A stretch of DNA of 64,000 nucleotides from Niabella sp. GTDB taxonomy: Bacteria > Bacteroidota > Bacteroidia > Chitinophagales > Chitinophagaceae. The stretch spans positions 36,087 through 100,086 of the forward strand of contig JAPUDO010000087.1 of assembly GCA_027493055.1 (NCBI GenBank). The letters run 5' to 3'. Shown piece after piece: positions 54,627 to 62,854 of this stretch (the stretch's first letter is position 1; every line of letters begins with the position of its first letter). The position numbers and the translations under genes are program-made. A model generated the notes under the pieces. The model was not told where the DNA came from, did no database searches, and worked only from the letters and a program-made list of their open reading frames with translations.

Positions 54627-56003
54627 CAAATGATCCAGCACTTTATACATCTTTCGCACTAATGACACCTGGCTCCCATTGTAGTTATTAACGAGTATAG
54701 AAAATATATACTCCCTGCCACCTTTCGATTTTTGATACCCGATAAACCCTTTTACCCGGTTAATAGTACCGCTTTTCATCTTCATATCATTATACAAAGG
54801 CAGGCCCTCGTAAAACTCGGGAAACCAGGATTGCTTCTTTGCATATTTTAATACTGCTACCTCTGCCCGGGGCGTAACACGATTCTGCGGAGACAAGCCT
54901 GATCCATCGTACAAATGCAGTTCCTCTTTGTCAACGCCCTTATCCGCCCAATATTTTTGAAACGCTTCAATGCCTTTTTCCGTACTGGCCTCCCCGGTTA
55001 CTTTCAGTGCTACAGTACGCAGTAGTGCTTCTCCGTAAAGATTTATACTTTTCCGTAAAAACCAGTAAACAATTTTTGACAGTTCAGGAGAAGTATGCGT
55101 GTATATCCAGGCAGGATTATCAAATGTTTTCCCGGTAATTTCAATAGCGTTGTCTTTTACCGTAGCAAAATCCCCGATCTCATCAATGATCGTTTTGGCA
55201 AACTGCCTTGTGGGATCATAAAAAGAGCCCGAAACAATAAAGCTGCTTTTCCCCGCGGGAATGGTTCCTTTTAAAACGCTGTAACTTTCTCCTTTTGAAG
55301 GATAGTAAAGTGCTGTTTCGTCCCCTGTTTCTTTTCCTGCTGTCGTAGACTGGGATACAATTTTATAATCATAGAGATAGGGTATTGTTTTGACAATACT
55401 TACCGGGTCACCAATATTATTGCCTGACTTTAGAATAAGATCGAACTGGTTCTCCCGCCAGTTAAGTCCCTGCGAGCCCGCGCCATAATATTGACCGAGG
55501 TCTTCCCATATCCACCTGCCGGGAATATCATCATCATCCTTCCATGCTTTTGTATTGATGATAACAGACTCAAATTGTGTTACACCCGATTGCCTGACAG
55601 CATTTTTTATGCGCTGTAAAATAAGGCTGTCCTTTGTAGTTTCCCAGCGCCAGCTGCCGAAAGTAGGATCGCCAGAACCCTGTATATAGAGACTCTTACC
55701 TTTAGGCGTGGTAACTATGCCGATCCTGGTTTCGTAGGTATAATCCTTTCCCAGTATATCCAACGCAGTAGCGGCAGTGATCACTTTTAAAGTAGAGGCG
55801 GTAGCCATGCCGGTACTTCCGTTCTGGTCAAAAATCACTTTACCTGTAGTGCCATCTATAACATACAATGCTGATGTAGCAAATTTCAATTGCGGATCGT
55901 TAGTAAACGAATCCATAGCCGCAGACAGTTTCGGGCTTTGCTGGGCAACACCCGGCAATGAAACGCTCCAGCAACATAAAAAGAATACGATTGTCCTGAT
56001 CAT
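54615..56003 (-). CDS. dacB: D-alanyl-D-alanine carboxypeptidase/endopeptidase (PBP4, family S13)
   Basis: 462 residues with a signal peptide (to about residue 20). Active-site triad of motifs: S70-T-L-K73 in MATASTLKVITAA, SGLSPQN near 370 (SxN box) and KSGT near 408 (KTG box). It trims or cleaves peptidoglycan cross-links in the periplasm. It is downstream of the propeller gene at 56013 with a 9-bp gap, so probably co-transcribed. Confidence 0.93.
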   Translation of the reverse strand: MIRTIVFFLCCWSVSLPGVAQQSPKLSAAMDSFTNDPQLKFATSALYVIDGTTGKVIFDQNGSTGMATASTLKVITAATALDILGKDYTYETRIGIVTTPKGKSLYIQGSGDPTFGSWRWETTKDSLILQRIKNAVRQSGVTQFESVIINTKAWKDDDDIPGRWIWEDLGQYYGAGSQGLNWRENQFDLILKSGNNIGDPVSIVKTIPYLYDYKIVSQSTTAGKETGDETALYYPSKGESYSVLKGTIPAGKSSFIVSGSFYDPTRQFAKTIIDEIGDFATVKDNAIEITGKTFDNPAWIYTHTSPELSKIVYWFLRKSINLYGEALLRTVALKVTGEASTEKGIEAFQKYWADKGVDKEELHLYDGSGLSPQNRVTPRAEVAVLKYAKKQSWFPEFYEGLPLYNDMKMKSGTINRVKGFIGYQKSKGGREYIFSILVNNYNGSQVSLVRKMYKVLDHLKAP

Positions 56004-56012
56004 AGAGGATCC

Positions 56013-56900
56013 TTAATTTTTATTACGTACGCGAACCTTATACAATTTCACTCCCGGTATTTCAATGGTTTTATCGGGGTTCTTCTGATAAATATGGTAC
56101 GTCCACCAGCTTTCTTCAGCCTGGGTGTACACCAGTCTTTTATTTTTTCTATTGTAATTAACCGATTTGATATCTTCCTTTCCCGCAAGCATATCAAATA
56201 CACGGAATGCGCCTGTATTGGTATTAAAGATAAAAACATTATGATGGGCGCTTACCAGCAATTCATCCTTATCAATAGCCAACAGATCATGCCCACCTTC
56301 ATCCGGAAGTTTCCAGGACTGTACCAACTGTAACCGGGGCGTTTCAGTAGTCCAGTCTTTCAGCTCATATGCCCTTAATACATCAAAACCTAAAGCAAAA
56401 AGCCTGTCAGATGCTTTATCCCATACTACTCCATGCCCCGAATATAAAGAATCTTTAAACAGCAGCCGGTCCGGCTTTGTAATATCATATAATGCGATGC
56501 TATTGCCTGCTTTATGTGTAGATAGTGCTACCACTATTCGTCCATCCGGTAATACTTCCGCGGAATGCGCCATCGGCACTTTAGCGTAAAAAAGTACTTT
56601 TTTTGTCTTGATATCCAATAGCACAGCTCCCCCTCCCGATGATGTCAGTAATAGTTTTTTACCGCCATCTATGGGCTTACATTCATCCAGCGGCACCATC
56701 AGCTGGCGATAGGGTAAAGGAAGGTCACAGGCCTCCGCAACGGTCCATGTCCATACGATAGCCGCCTGCCCTTTTACAGACTTCCTGCTATCTATAAGCA
56801 TTACCTTATCATCGCCGCAAGCTACAAGGTCCCACTGAGCTGTCGCTTTTAAACAAAAACCCAGGAGCATAGAACATGCTAATAAAAGGGATATTCTCAT
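56013..56900 (-). CDS. Secreted beta-propeller protein (DUF6528-like)
   Basis: 295 residues, signal peptide to about LKATAQ (residue 21). Repeated strands such as DLVACGDDKVMLIDSR, LLLTSSGGGAVLLDIKTKKVLFYA, VVALSTHKAGNSIALYDI, RLFALGFDVLRAYEL and ELLVSAHHNVFIFNTNTGAFRVF indicate a six- to seven-bladed propeller. No catalytic residues evident. First gene of a pair with dacB; a role in the cell envelope is possible only by context. Confidence 0.7.
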   Translation of the reverse strand: MRISLLLACSMLLGFCLKATAQWDLVACGDDKVMLIDSRKSVKGQAAIVWTWTVAEACDLPLPYRQLMVPLDECKPIDGGKKLLLTSSGGGAVLLDIKTKKVLFYAKVPMAHSAEVLPDGRIVVALSTHKAGNSIALYDITKPDRLLFKDSLYSGHGVVWDKASDRLFALGFDVLRAYELKDWTTETPRLQLVQSWKLPDEGGHDLLAIDKDELLVSAHHNVFIFNTNTGAFRVFDMLAGKEDIKSVNYNRKNKRLVYTQAEESWWTYHIYQKNPDKTIEIPGVKLYKVRVRNKN

Positions 56901-56976
56901 TCTTAGTATTGTATTTGAATTTACTTTTTCTTTTAGCGTTATTTCAAAGATATTTGTTATTTAAATACATACGGAA

Positions 56977-58266
56977 ATGAATGAAATAAATGCCTCCATT
57001 ATTACTATTGGCGATGAATTATTAATTGGGCAAACCATTGATACCAACAGCGCATTTATTGGCCAGGAGCTGAATAAGATCGGTATATGGGTAAAGCGGC
57101 GCGTAGCTGTAGGTGATGTATATGATGATATATGGAAGGCACTGGACGAAGAAAGAAAATATTCAAGGCTCATTATCATTACAGGTGGTTTAGGCCCTAC
57201 TGCCGATGATATCACCAAACCGTTATTATGCGATTATTTTAAAACAAAACTGGTACGGAACGAAGCTGTGCTGGCGCATTTGCACAATCTTTATGTAAAT
57301 GTTTATAAAAGAAAAGCCTATTTAAGCGAACAGAATATCAAGCAGGCCGATCTGCCGGAAAGCTGCACCATCCTGCATAACGCTCATGGCTCTGCCTCGG
57401 GTATGTGGTTCGAAAGTCAGAACCAGGATAGAGAAAAAGTCATTTTCCTGTCTATGCCGGGTGTACCTTATGAAATGAAAAAAATATTTACGGAAGAGGC
57501 ATTGCCAAAAATTATCGGAACATTTGGAGGATATGTTGTAGCACATAAGGTGCTATCCACTTTTGGCATGGGTGAATCGCTGGTTGCAGAAAAAATAGCG
57601 GATATAGAGCAGGCACTGCCACCTCATATCAGGCTGGCTTATTTGCCCGGTTATGGACAGGTAAAGCTAAGGCTTACCGGCAAAGGCATGGATAAGGAAT
57701 TACTGGAAAAGGAAATGGCCGGGCCGTACGAACAGATATGTACCGCTTTAAAAGAAATTTCCATTGCAGATAATGATGATACACTGGAAATTATTATAGG
57801 CAAGCTGCTTCAAAAACAACAAAAGACCCTGGCTACTGCCGAAAGCTGCACAGGAGGCTATATAGCGCACCTGGTAACCAGCGTGCCTAAATCCTCATCA
57901 CACTTTAACGGGGCCGCAGTTACGTACAATAATAATATTAAAGAAAAAATCTTAGGTGTAAACCATGAAACGCTGCAAACTGAAGGCGCTGTCAGCGAGT
58001 CCACCGCTAAACAAATGGTAGCAGGCGCGCTTAAACAATTTGATGCCGATTACGCGGTAGCCACAACCGGCATCATGGGCCCTCCGTCAGATAATGACGA
58101 AAAACCCGTAGGCACCGTTTGGATCGCGGCAGGGAATAAAAATAAAACTGTCACCAAACTTTTAAACCTGGGCTACGACAGGGATAGAAATATACAATCC
58201 ACAGCACAACAGGCGTTGAACCTGCTTAGGAAGTTTATCATTGATTGCGGTGAAGATAGTAAGTAG
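56977..58266 (+). CDS. cinA: CinA family protein (nicotinamide-nucleotide amidase / MoCF domain)
   Basis: 429 residues. N-terminal MoCF/COG1058 domain (ASIITIGDELLIGQTIDTNSAFIG, IIITGGLGPTADDITK) and C-terminal CinA amidase domain (TLATAESCTGGYIAHLVTSVPKSS, VATTGIMGPPSDNDEKPVGTVWIA). It recycles nicotinamide mononucleotide in NAD metabolism; the competence link comes from Gram-positives. Complete. Not near recA here. Confidence 0.94.
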   Translation: MNEINASIITIGDELLIGQTIDTNSAFIGQELNKIGIWVKRRVAVGDVYDDIWKALDEERKYSRLIIITGGLGPTADDITKPLLCDYFKTKLVRNEAVLAHLHNLYVNVYKRKAYLSEQNIKQADLPESCTILHNAHGSASGMWFESQNQDREKVIFLSMPGVPYEMKKIFTEEALPKIIGTFGGYVVAHKVLSTFGMGESLVAEKIADIEQALPPHIRLAYLPGYGQVKLRLTGKGMDKELLEKEMAGPYEQICTALKEISIADNDDTLEIIIGKLLQKQQKTLATAESCTGGYIAHLVTSVPKSSSHFNGAAVTYNNNIKEKILGVNHETLQTEGAVSESTAKQMVAGALKQFDADYAVATTGIMGPPSDNDEKPVGTVWIAAGNKNKTVTKLLNLGYDRDRNIQSTAQQALNLLRKFIIDCGEDSK

Positions 58267-58287
58267 AAGGGAATGGTACTATACTAT

Positions 58288-58416
58288 TCAGATATTAAAA
58301 TGGGGGGCTTCTATCGGACAATCACCAAAAGAATCGTAGCGTAGAATACTACTATTATCCCATTTCAAATGATTCATCTGCGCCCAGTTTTTGATGAGTG
58401 ATATATCATCAGCCAT
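58288..58416 (-). pseudogene. Possible C-terminal remnant of an unknown gene
   Basis: A 42-codon frame from ATG 58416 (MADDISLIKNWAQMNHLKW, ending EAPHFNI) with protein-like composition. The frame is open further upstream into the end of the KilA-N pseudogene but has no other start. I do not recognise the family. It could be a truncated gene end left by an insertion, or chance. Confidence 0.25.
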
Positions 58417-58463
58417 TGTCCGTATGTTTTGCACTCCCGATACCTGCACAATTTCATTGCAGG

Positions 58464-59277
58464 CTATTTCAATAATTTCCTGTTTTCACTATTTTGCAAT
58501 ATGCTCATTTGCTGGATGGCAATTTTGTTTAGCTTTATCAGTCGTTCTTTTTGTGGCATTTTTTCACCTATAAAAACGGCGTTCAGGTTTTCCATATTTG
58601 ACAGGCAAATCAATTCATTAATAGTTGCATAATCCCGAATATTCCCTTTCAGCCACGGACTCACATCTCTCCATTGTTTGGCTGTTATTCCGAACAATGC
58701 AACATTCAACACATCTGCTTCATTGGCGTAAATAACTGAAGTTTGCGCGGGTGAAAGTTCTTGCGGAATCAGATTATGTTTTATAGCATCTGTATGAATG
58801 TGATAATTGAGTTTTGCTAATTCCCTCTTCGCCGTCCACCCTAATTGCTTTTGTTCTTCCTCTTTGAGTCTTTGAAATTCATTTATTAAGTATAACTTAA
58901 ACGGAACACTTATGGCTGAGCCAAACTCAAAAGCAATGTCCTTATGATGCATAAGTACCTCCATATTTGCCCTTTCTTACAATTATTCCAATAGCATTGG
59001 TTTTTTCAATCCATTCGGAAACACTAAGAACAAAGCTCGGTAACCCTGCCTGCATTTTAAAGTGGTCAAATTCCACCACTTTAAAATCTGGGTTATTGAT
59101 TTGCTCCCAGGTTCCCAAAAACTCAAGTGTATAACGGGTTCTTATCCAGTTTTTGATAATATCTGCAGCCCGGCTTTCACTTCCTTTTGCATTTGCCATA
59201 TCAGTAAGCGAAATATAATCACGCTCTTCAACTGATATAATAGTTATTTCGGTGTTTTTCACATTGATTTTTGTCAT
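58464..59277 (-). pseudogene. KilA-N domain protein gene with one frameshift
   Basis: Frame one from ATG 59277 encodes the KilA-N DNA-binding region (EERDYISLTDMANAKGSESRAADIIKNWIRTRYTLEFLGTWE...GIIVRKGKYGGTYA) and stops at 58942. The rest (HKDIAFEFGSAISVPFKLYLINEFQRLKEEEQ...) continues in the next frame to 58464. GCATCATAAG at 58943-58952 would be in frame with one T fewer. An intact product would be about 270 residues, like phage-derived KilA-N proteins. Second antirepressor-type gene in the window with a single-base shift (compare 40323-41164). Confidence 0.75.
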
Positions 59278-59389
59278 ACCACAAAATTGCTAAAAACTGG
59301 TAATATCCATAAAACCTTTTTCCTTTCGGCAAAAGAAAATTAAGCCTGCAGCAATATTTGTTGCATAACACTATCTTTATAATATTATT

Positions 59390-59427
59390 CCCCGCTTGGC
59401 GCTGCTTTGCATCCATCGGGGTTTTTT
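59390..59427 (+). repeat. Terminator-shaped hairpin in a gene-free region
   Basis: CCCCG...CGGGG (arms 59390-59394 and 59417-59421, with an inner TGG/CCA) followed by six T. On the plus strand it has terminator form, yet no plus-strand gene ends nearby (cinA ends at 58266). The spacer 59278-59644 otherwise holds only the E2 promoter. Confidence 0.4.
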
Positions 59428-59503
59428 CATACATACCCGCTCAGCCACTCCGAAAAGTAAATTATCATACACCTGTCTGAGTCCCGGTTAATTTCCATTT
59501 CCC

Positions 59504-59511
59504 TACTTTTG
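59504..59511 (+). promoter_or_regulatory. -7 promoter box of the E2 gene (TACTTTTG)
   Basis: TACTTTTG fits TAnnTTTG and lies 133 bp upstream of the ATG at 59645, leaving a leader of about 125 nt. No clear -33 TTTG at the expected distance. Confidence 0.4.
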
Positions 59512-59644
59512 TGGGGCTGTATTTTACTCGTTCAGTAAAAGCCGCCATCTGCACAGTAGTATCCCAAAAGTTTTCGGGATGCGATGCAAAAGCGATGATA
59601 GTAATACTGCAGCGTGGAGCAAAAAATTAAAAACAATTATTACA

Positions 59645-60970
59645 ATGGCAATAGTAGATCTGGTAATGCCTAAATTAGGTGAAAGCGTAATGGAAGCAAC
59701 CGTTCTGAAATGGTTAAAGAACGTAGGCGATACCGTGAAAATGGATGAGACCGTTTTGGAAATTGCTACTGATAAAGTGGACAGCGAAGTGCCCAGCACC
59801 GCTGAGGGCACCATTACAGAGATACTGTATAAAGAAAATGACGTAGTGCCGGTAGATACCGTTATTGCAAAGATCCGGACCGAAGGCGACAGCGAAGCGG
59901 CCATACCCGAAGTAAAGGCGGCTCCATCTGTTGAAACACAAAAAGCCACACCTGCCGAAGAGGTGAAAGAAACACCCGCTGAAGTAATATCCTCTCAAAT
60001 AAATAAAGGAACAGGGTTAAGAAACAGCAGTAATGCAAGGTTCTATTCTCCCCTGGTACTGAACATTGCCGCGCGGGAGGGTATTTCACTAAGCGAGCTG
60101 GAGCAGATAAAGGGCACCGGCAACGAAGGACGTGTAACGAAAAATGATATCCTTGACTATATCGCCCAACGAGGCAAGAGCGATGCTGCAGTTCCTGCAA
60201 CAGTTGTAAAGAAGGAAACCACAGCCGTAGCGGCTTATGAAACGCCGGCCACACAAACCAGTGGTAACGTGGAGATCATTGAAATGGACCGCATGCGCAA
60301 GCTTATTGCAGAGCACATGGTGCGGAGCGTACATACCAGCCCGCATGTAACCAGCTTCAGCGAGGCCGATGTAACCAATATAGTACTGTGGCGGGACACA
60401 GTTAAAAATGAATTTGAGAAACGCGAAGGCACCAAGATCACTTTCATGCCTTTGTTTATAGAAGCTATTGTAAAGTGCATTAAAAAATTCCCGCTTATCA
60501 ACAGCTCAGTGGATGGGGACAGGATCATTGTAAAAAAAGACATCAATATAGGTATGGCCGCCGCCCTGCCTAATGGCAACCTGATCGTGCCTGTTATTAA
60601 AAATGCAGATCAGCTGAATCTTGTGGGCCTGGCCAAACAGGTCAATCACCTGGCCAATGCGGCCCGCAGCTCCAAACTAAAGCCTGATGATACACAGGGC
60701 GCTACTTTTACGCTTTCTAACATTGGAACTTTCGGCAGCCTGATGGGCACGCCTATTATTAACCAGCCGCAGGTGGCCATTATGGCAGTGGGAGCTATTA
60801 AAAAACGTCCCGTTGTTGTAGAAACTCCCCATGGCGACAGCATTGCCATCCGGCACATGATGTACATCAGCATGAGCTACGATCATCGTATTATCGATGG
60901 CAGCCTTGGCGCAACCTTTGTTACAGCAGTGGCAAAAGAGCTGGAGAATTTTCAGCCCAGGGAGTTTTAG
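59645..60970 (+). CDS. 2-oxo acid dehydrogenase E2 (dihydrolipoamide acyltransferase)
   Basis: 441 residues from ATG 59645; the frame is open 22 codons upstream but the lipoyl domain starts here. Lipoyl domain with lipoylated Lys in ATDKVDSEV (about 43), Pro/Ala/Glu-rich linker, E3-binding domain (FYSPLVLNIAAREGISLSELEQIKGTGNEGRVTKNDIL, about 135-172) and catalytic domain with DHRIIDG near the end. It transfers the acyl group to CoA. The E1 and E3 partners are not adjacent. Sequence style suggests the branched-chain or 2-oxoglutarate complex, undecided. Confidence 0.92.
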   Translation: MAIVDLVMPKLGESVMEATVLKWLKNVGDTVKMDETVLEIATDKVDSEVPSTAEGTITEILYKENDVVPVDTVIAKIRTEGDSEAAIPEVKAAPSVETQKATPAEEVKETPAEVISSQINKGTGLRNSSNARFYSPLVLNIAAREGISLSELEQIKGTGNEGRVTKNDILDYIAQRGKSDAAVPATVVKKETTAVAAYETPATQTSGNVEIIEMDRMRKLIAEHMVRSVHTSPHVTSFSEADVTNIVLWRDTVKNEFEKREGTKITFMPLFIEAIVKCIKKFPLINSSVDGDRIIVKKDINIGMAAALPNGNLIVPVIKNADQLNLVGLAKQVNHLANAARSSKLKPDDTQGATFTLSNIGTFGSLMGTPIINQPQVAIMAVGAIKKRPVVVETPHGDSIAIRHMMYISMSYDHRIIDGSLGATFVTAVAKELENFQPREF

Positions 60971-61206
60971 TTTTTCAAGCTGGTTCACTTTTATTAAGAG
61001 GGTTGACTCCTACCCTGCCTATCTATATTCTTATCCTTTAGTTAAGCCTCACCAGGATGGTTTGAAGATAAGCCACTAAAGCGCAAAAAACCAAGATATT
61101 GATTTCTACATTGTATTTTCTTTATGCCTTTATGCCCTTGTGGCAAAATATTACTTTTTAGACGGACCAGCTATATGATTGATAAAAAAAGTCCGTTCCG
61201 CATCAA

Positions 61207-61312
61207 TTTATACTTGTCCATAACTATATAAAACAATACACTTATGGACAGATATAAAAAATTATATTTGTCCATAACTATATAAAAAATATATTTGTGG
61301 ACAACTATACCA
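61207..61312 (+). promoter_or_regulatory. Four tandem operator-like repeats overlapping promoter boxes
   Basis: TTGTCCATAACTATATAAA at 61214 and 61268, its core inverted as TTATGGACAGATATAAA at 61242, and TTGTGGACAACTATA at 61295: a period of 26-28 bp, forming two copies of a TGTCCATAA/TTATGGACA inverted pair (54-bp unit). The start of each unit overlaps a TAnnTTTG-like box (TATATTTG at 61263 and 61290, TATACTTG at 61209). The last copy ends 15 bp before the ATPase ATG. Reads like an autoregulated promoter. The 353-bp spacer 60971-61323 contains nothing else. Confidence 0.6.
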
Positions 61313-61323
61313 ATACATATAAC

Positions 61324-62766
61324 ATGGTACAGGAAGTAATAGGAAGAGAAGATGAAAAAAAAATCCTCAAAGAAGCCCTAAACTCAGGTGAGGCTGAGCT
61401 CGTTGCCCTATACGGAAGGCGGCGGGTAGGAAAAACGTTCCTGGTGCGTAATTATTTTGCGCCGCAGATGGTGTTTGAGTTGACCGGCATGCACGAAGCC
61501 AGCCTCCAGGACCAGTTATTTAACTTTACCCAGGCCCTGCAAGAAACCGCAAAAATGGCCATTCCCCCTGCTGTTCCTCAAAACTGGATCCAGGCATTTG
61601 CTATGCTTACCGGTTTTTTAAAAGGAAAGTTGAAAAAGAAACCCATAGTTGTTCTCTTCGACGAATTTCCCTGGATTCATACACCTAAATCAAAGTTCCT
61701 GGAAGCCTTTGGCCATTGGTGGAATACCTGGGCCTCCCTGCAGCCACAGTTAAAAGTAATTATCTGCGGTTCGGCTGCTTCCTGGATGATAAAAAATATC
61801 ATCAACAACCGGGGCGGCCTGCATAACCGGGTTAGCCGCACCATTCGCTTACTGCCTTTTTCCCTGGCGGAGTGCGCATATTATCTCAAAAGCAGGGAAA
61901 TCCGGCTGGACCAGTACCAGATATTACAGCTCTATATGGCAATGGGCGGCATTCCGCTGTACCTGAAACAGGTGAAGAAAGGAGAAAGCGCCAGCCAGGT
62001 AATTGACAGGCTTTTTTTTGAAAAAAACGGATTCTTAAAAAACGAATTTAATAACCTGTACCGCTCACTGTTTAACAATGCGGGTAATCATGAAACCGTG
62101 GTACGGACATTGGCAAAAAGACCTTCGGGCATGAGCCGTTCCGAACTGATAGAGGCCTGCGGATTTACTACAGGCGGAGGAACCACCCGCATATTTGATG
62201 AGCTGGAGCAATCGGGCTTCATAGCCCAATATATTCCGTTTGAAAAAACATCCCGCGACAGTATTTATAAACTGTCAGATGAATACAGCCTGTTTTTTAT
62301 GAAGTTTGTAGCACACGCACGCGCAACCGGAACAGGCACCTGGCAAAAAACAGCAACAGGACAATCCTATAAAAGCTGGAGCGGCTTTGCTTTTGAAGCC
62401 ATTTGCCAAAAACATGTTCTGCAAATAAAACGGGCTTTAGGCATTTCAGGAGTACTTACAGAAAATTCAGCCTGGCGTTATCAGCCCAAAGTAAAAAATG
62501 TTAGCGGCGCACAAATAGATCTGTTGCTGGACCGGCAGGACCATTGCATGAATATATGTGAAATAAAATTTGCTGCTGATGCGTTTGTGATCGATAAGAA
62601 ATACGCAGGTGAACTGGACCATAAAATTGCTGTATTCAGAGAACAAACACAAACAAGAAAAACACTTTTCCCTACACTCATTACTACGTATGGTGTAAAG
62701 AAAAATGACTATTACATTGGCAGGGTACAGGCAGAAATAGTAATGAAAGACCTGTTTGCAGAATAG
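61324..62766 (+). CDS. AAA+ ATPase with C-terminal PD-(D/E)XK-like domain (DUF234 type)
   Basis: 480 residues from ATG 61324; GTG 61297 is possible but lies inside the operator repeats. Walker A GRRRVGKTFLV (about 32-42), Walker B IVVLFDEFPW, sensor-like CGSAASWM, winged-helix region (RPSGMSRSELIEACGF...TRIFDELEQSGFI), then a C-terminal block IDLLLDR...NICEIKFAAD that matches the D...ExK core of PD-(D/E)XK nucleases. Such ATPases are widespread, often in multiple copies. A defence or mobile-element role has been suggested for the group but is not established. Standing alone behind its own repeat array. Confidence 0.85.
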   Translation: MVQEVIGREDEKKILKEALNSGEAELVALYGRRRVGKTFLVRNYFAPQMVFELTGMHEASLQDQLFNFTQALQETAKMAIPPAVPQNWIQAFAMLTGFLKGKLKKKPIVVLFDEFPWIHTPKSKFLEAFGHWWNTWASLQPQLKVIICGSAASWMIKNIINNRGGLHNRVSRTIRLLPFSLAECAYYLKSREIRLDQYQILQLYMAMGGIPLYLKQVKKGESASQVIDRLFFEKNGFLKNEFNNLYRSLFNNAGNHETVVRTLAKRPSGMSRSELIEACGFTTGGGTTRIFDELEQSGFIAQYIPFEKTSRDSIYKLSDEYSLFFMKFVAHARATGTGTWQKTATGQSYKSWSGFAFEAICQKHVLQIKRALGISGVLTENSAWRYQPKVKNVSGAQIDLLLDRQDHCMNICEIKFAADAFVIDKKYAGELDHKIAVFREQTQTRKTLFPTLITTYGVKKNDYYIGRVQAEIVMKDLFAE

Positions 62767-62854
62767 CATACTGATTCAGGGTAAGCTGCCACATGGATAA
62801 GATGGCTAAGGTTGAAGCATCCCTTAAACCATATTTTTTAAGTAATTTAGGACA

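Noticed and set aside
59228-59434. Minus-strand frame of 68 codons upstream of the KilA-N gene
   Set aside because: Overlaps a hairpin and the KilA-N start, no family resemblance; treated as chance.
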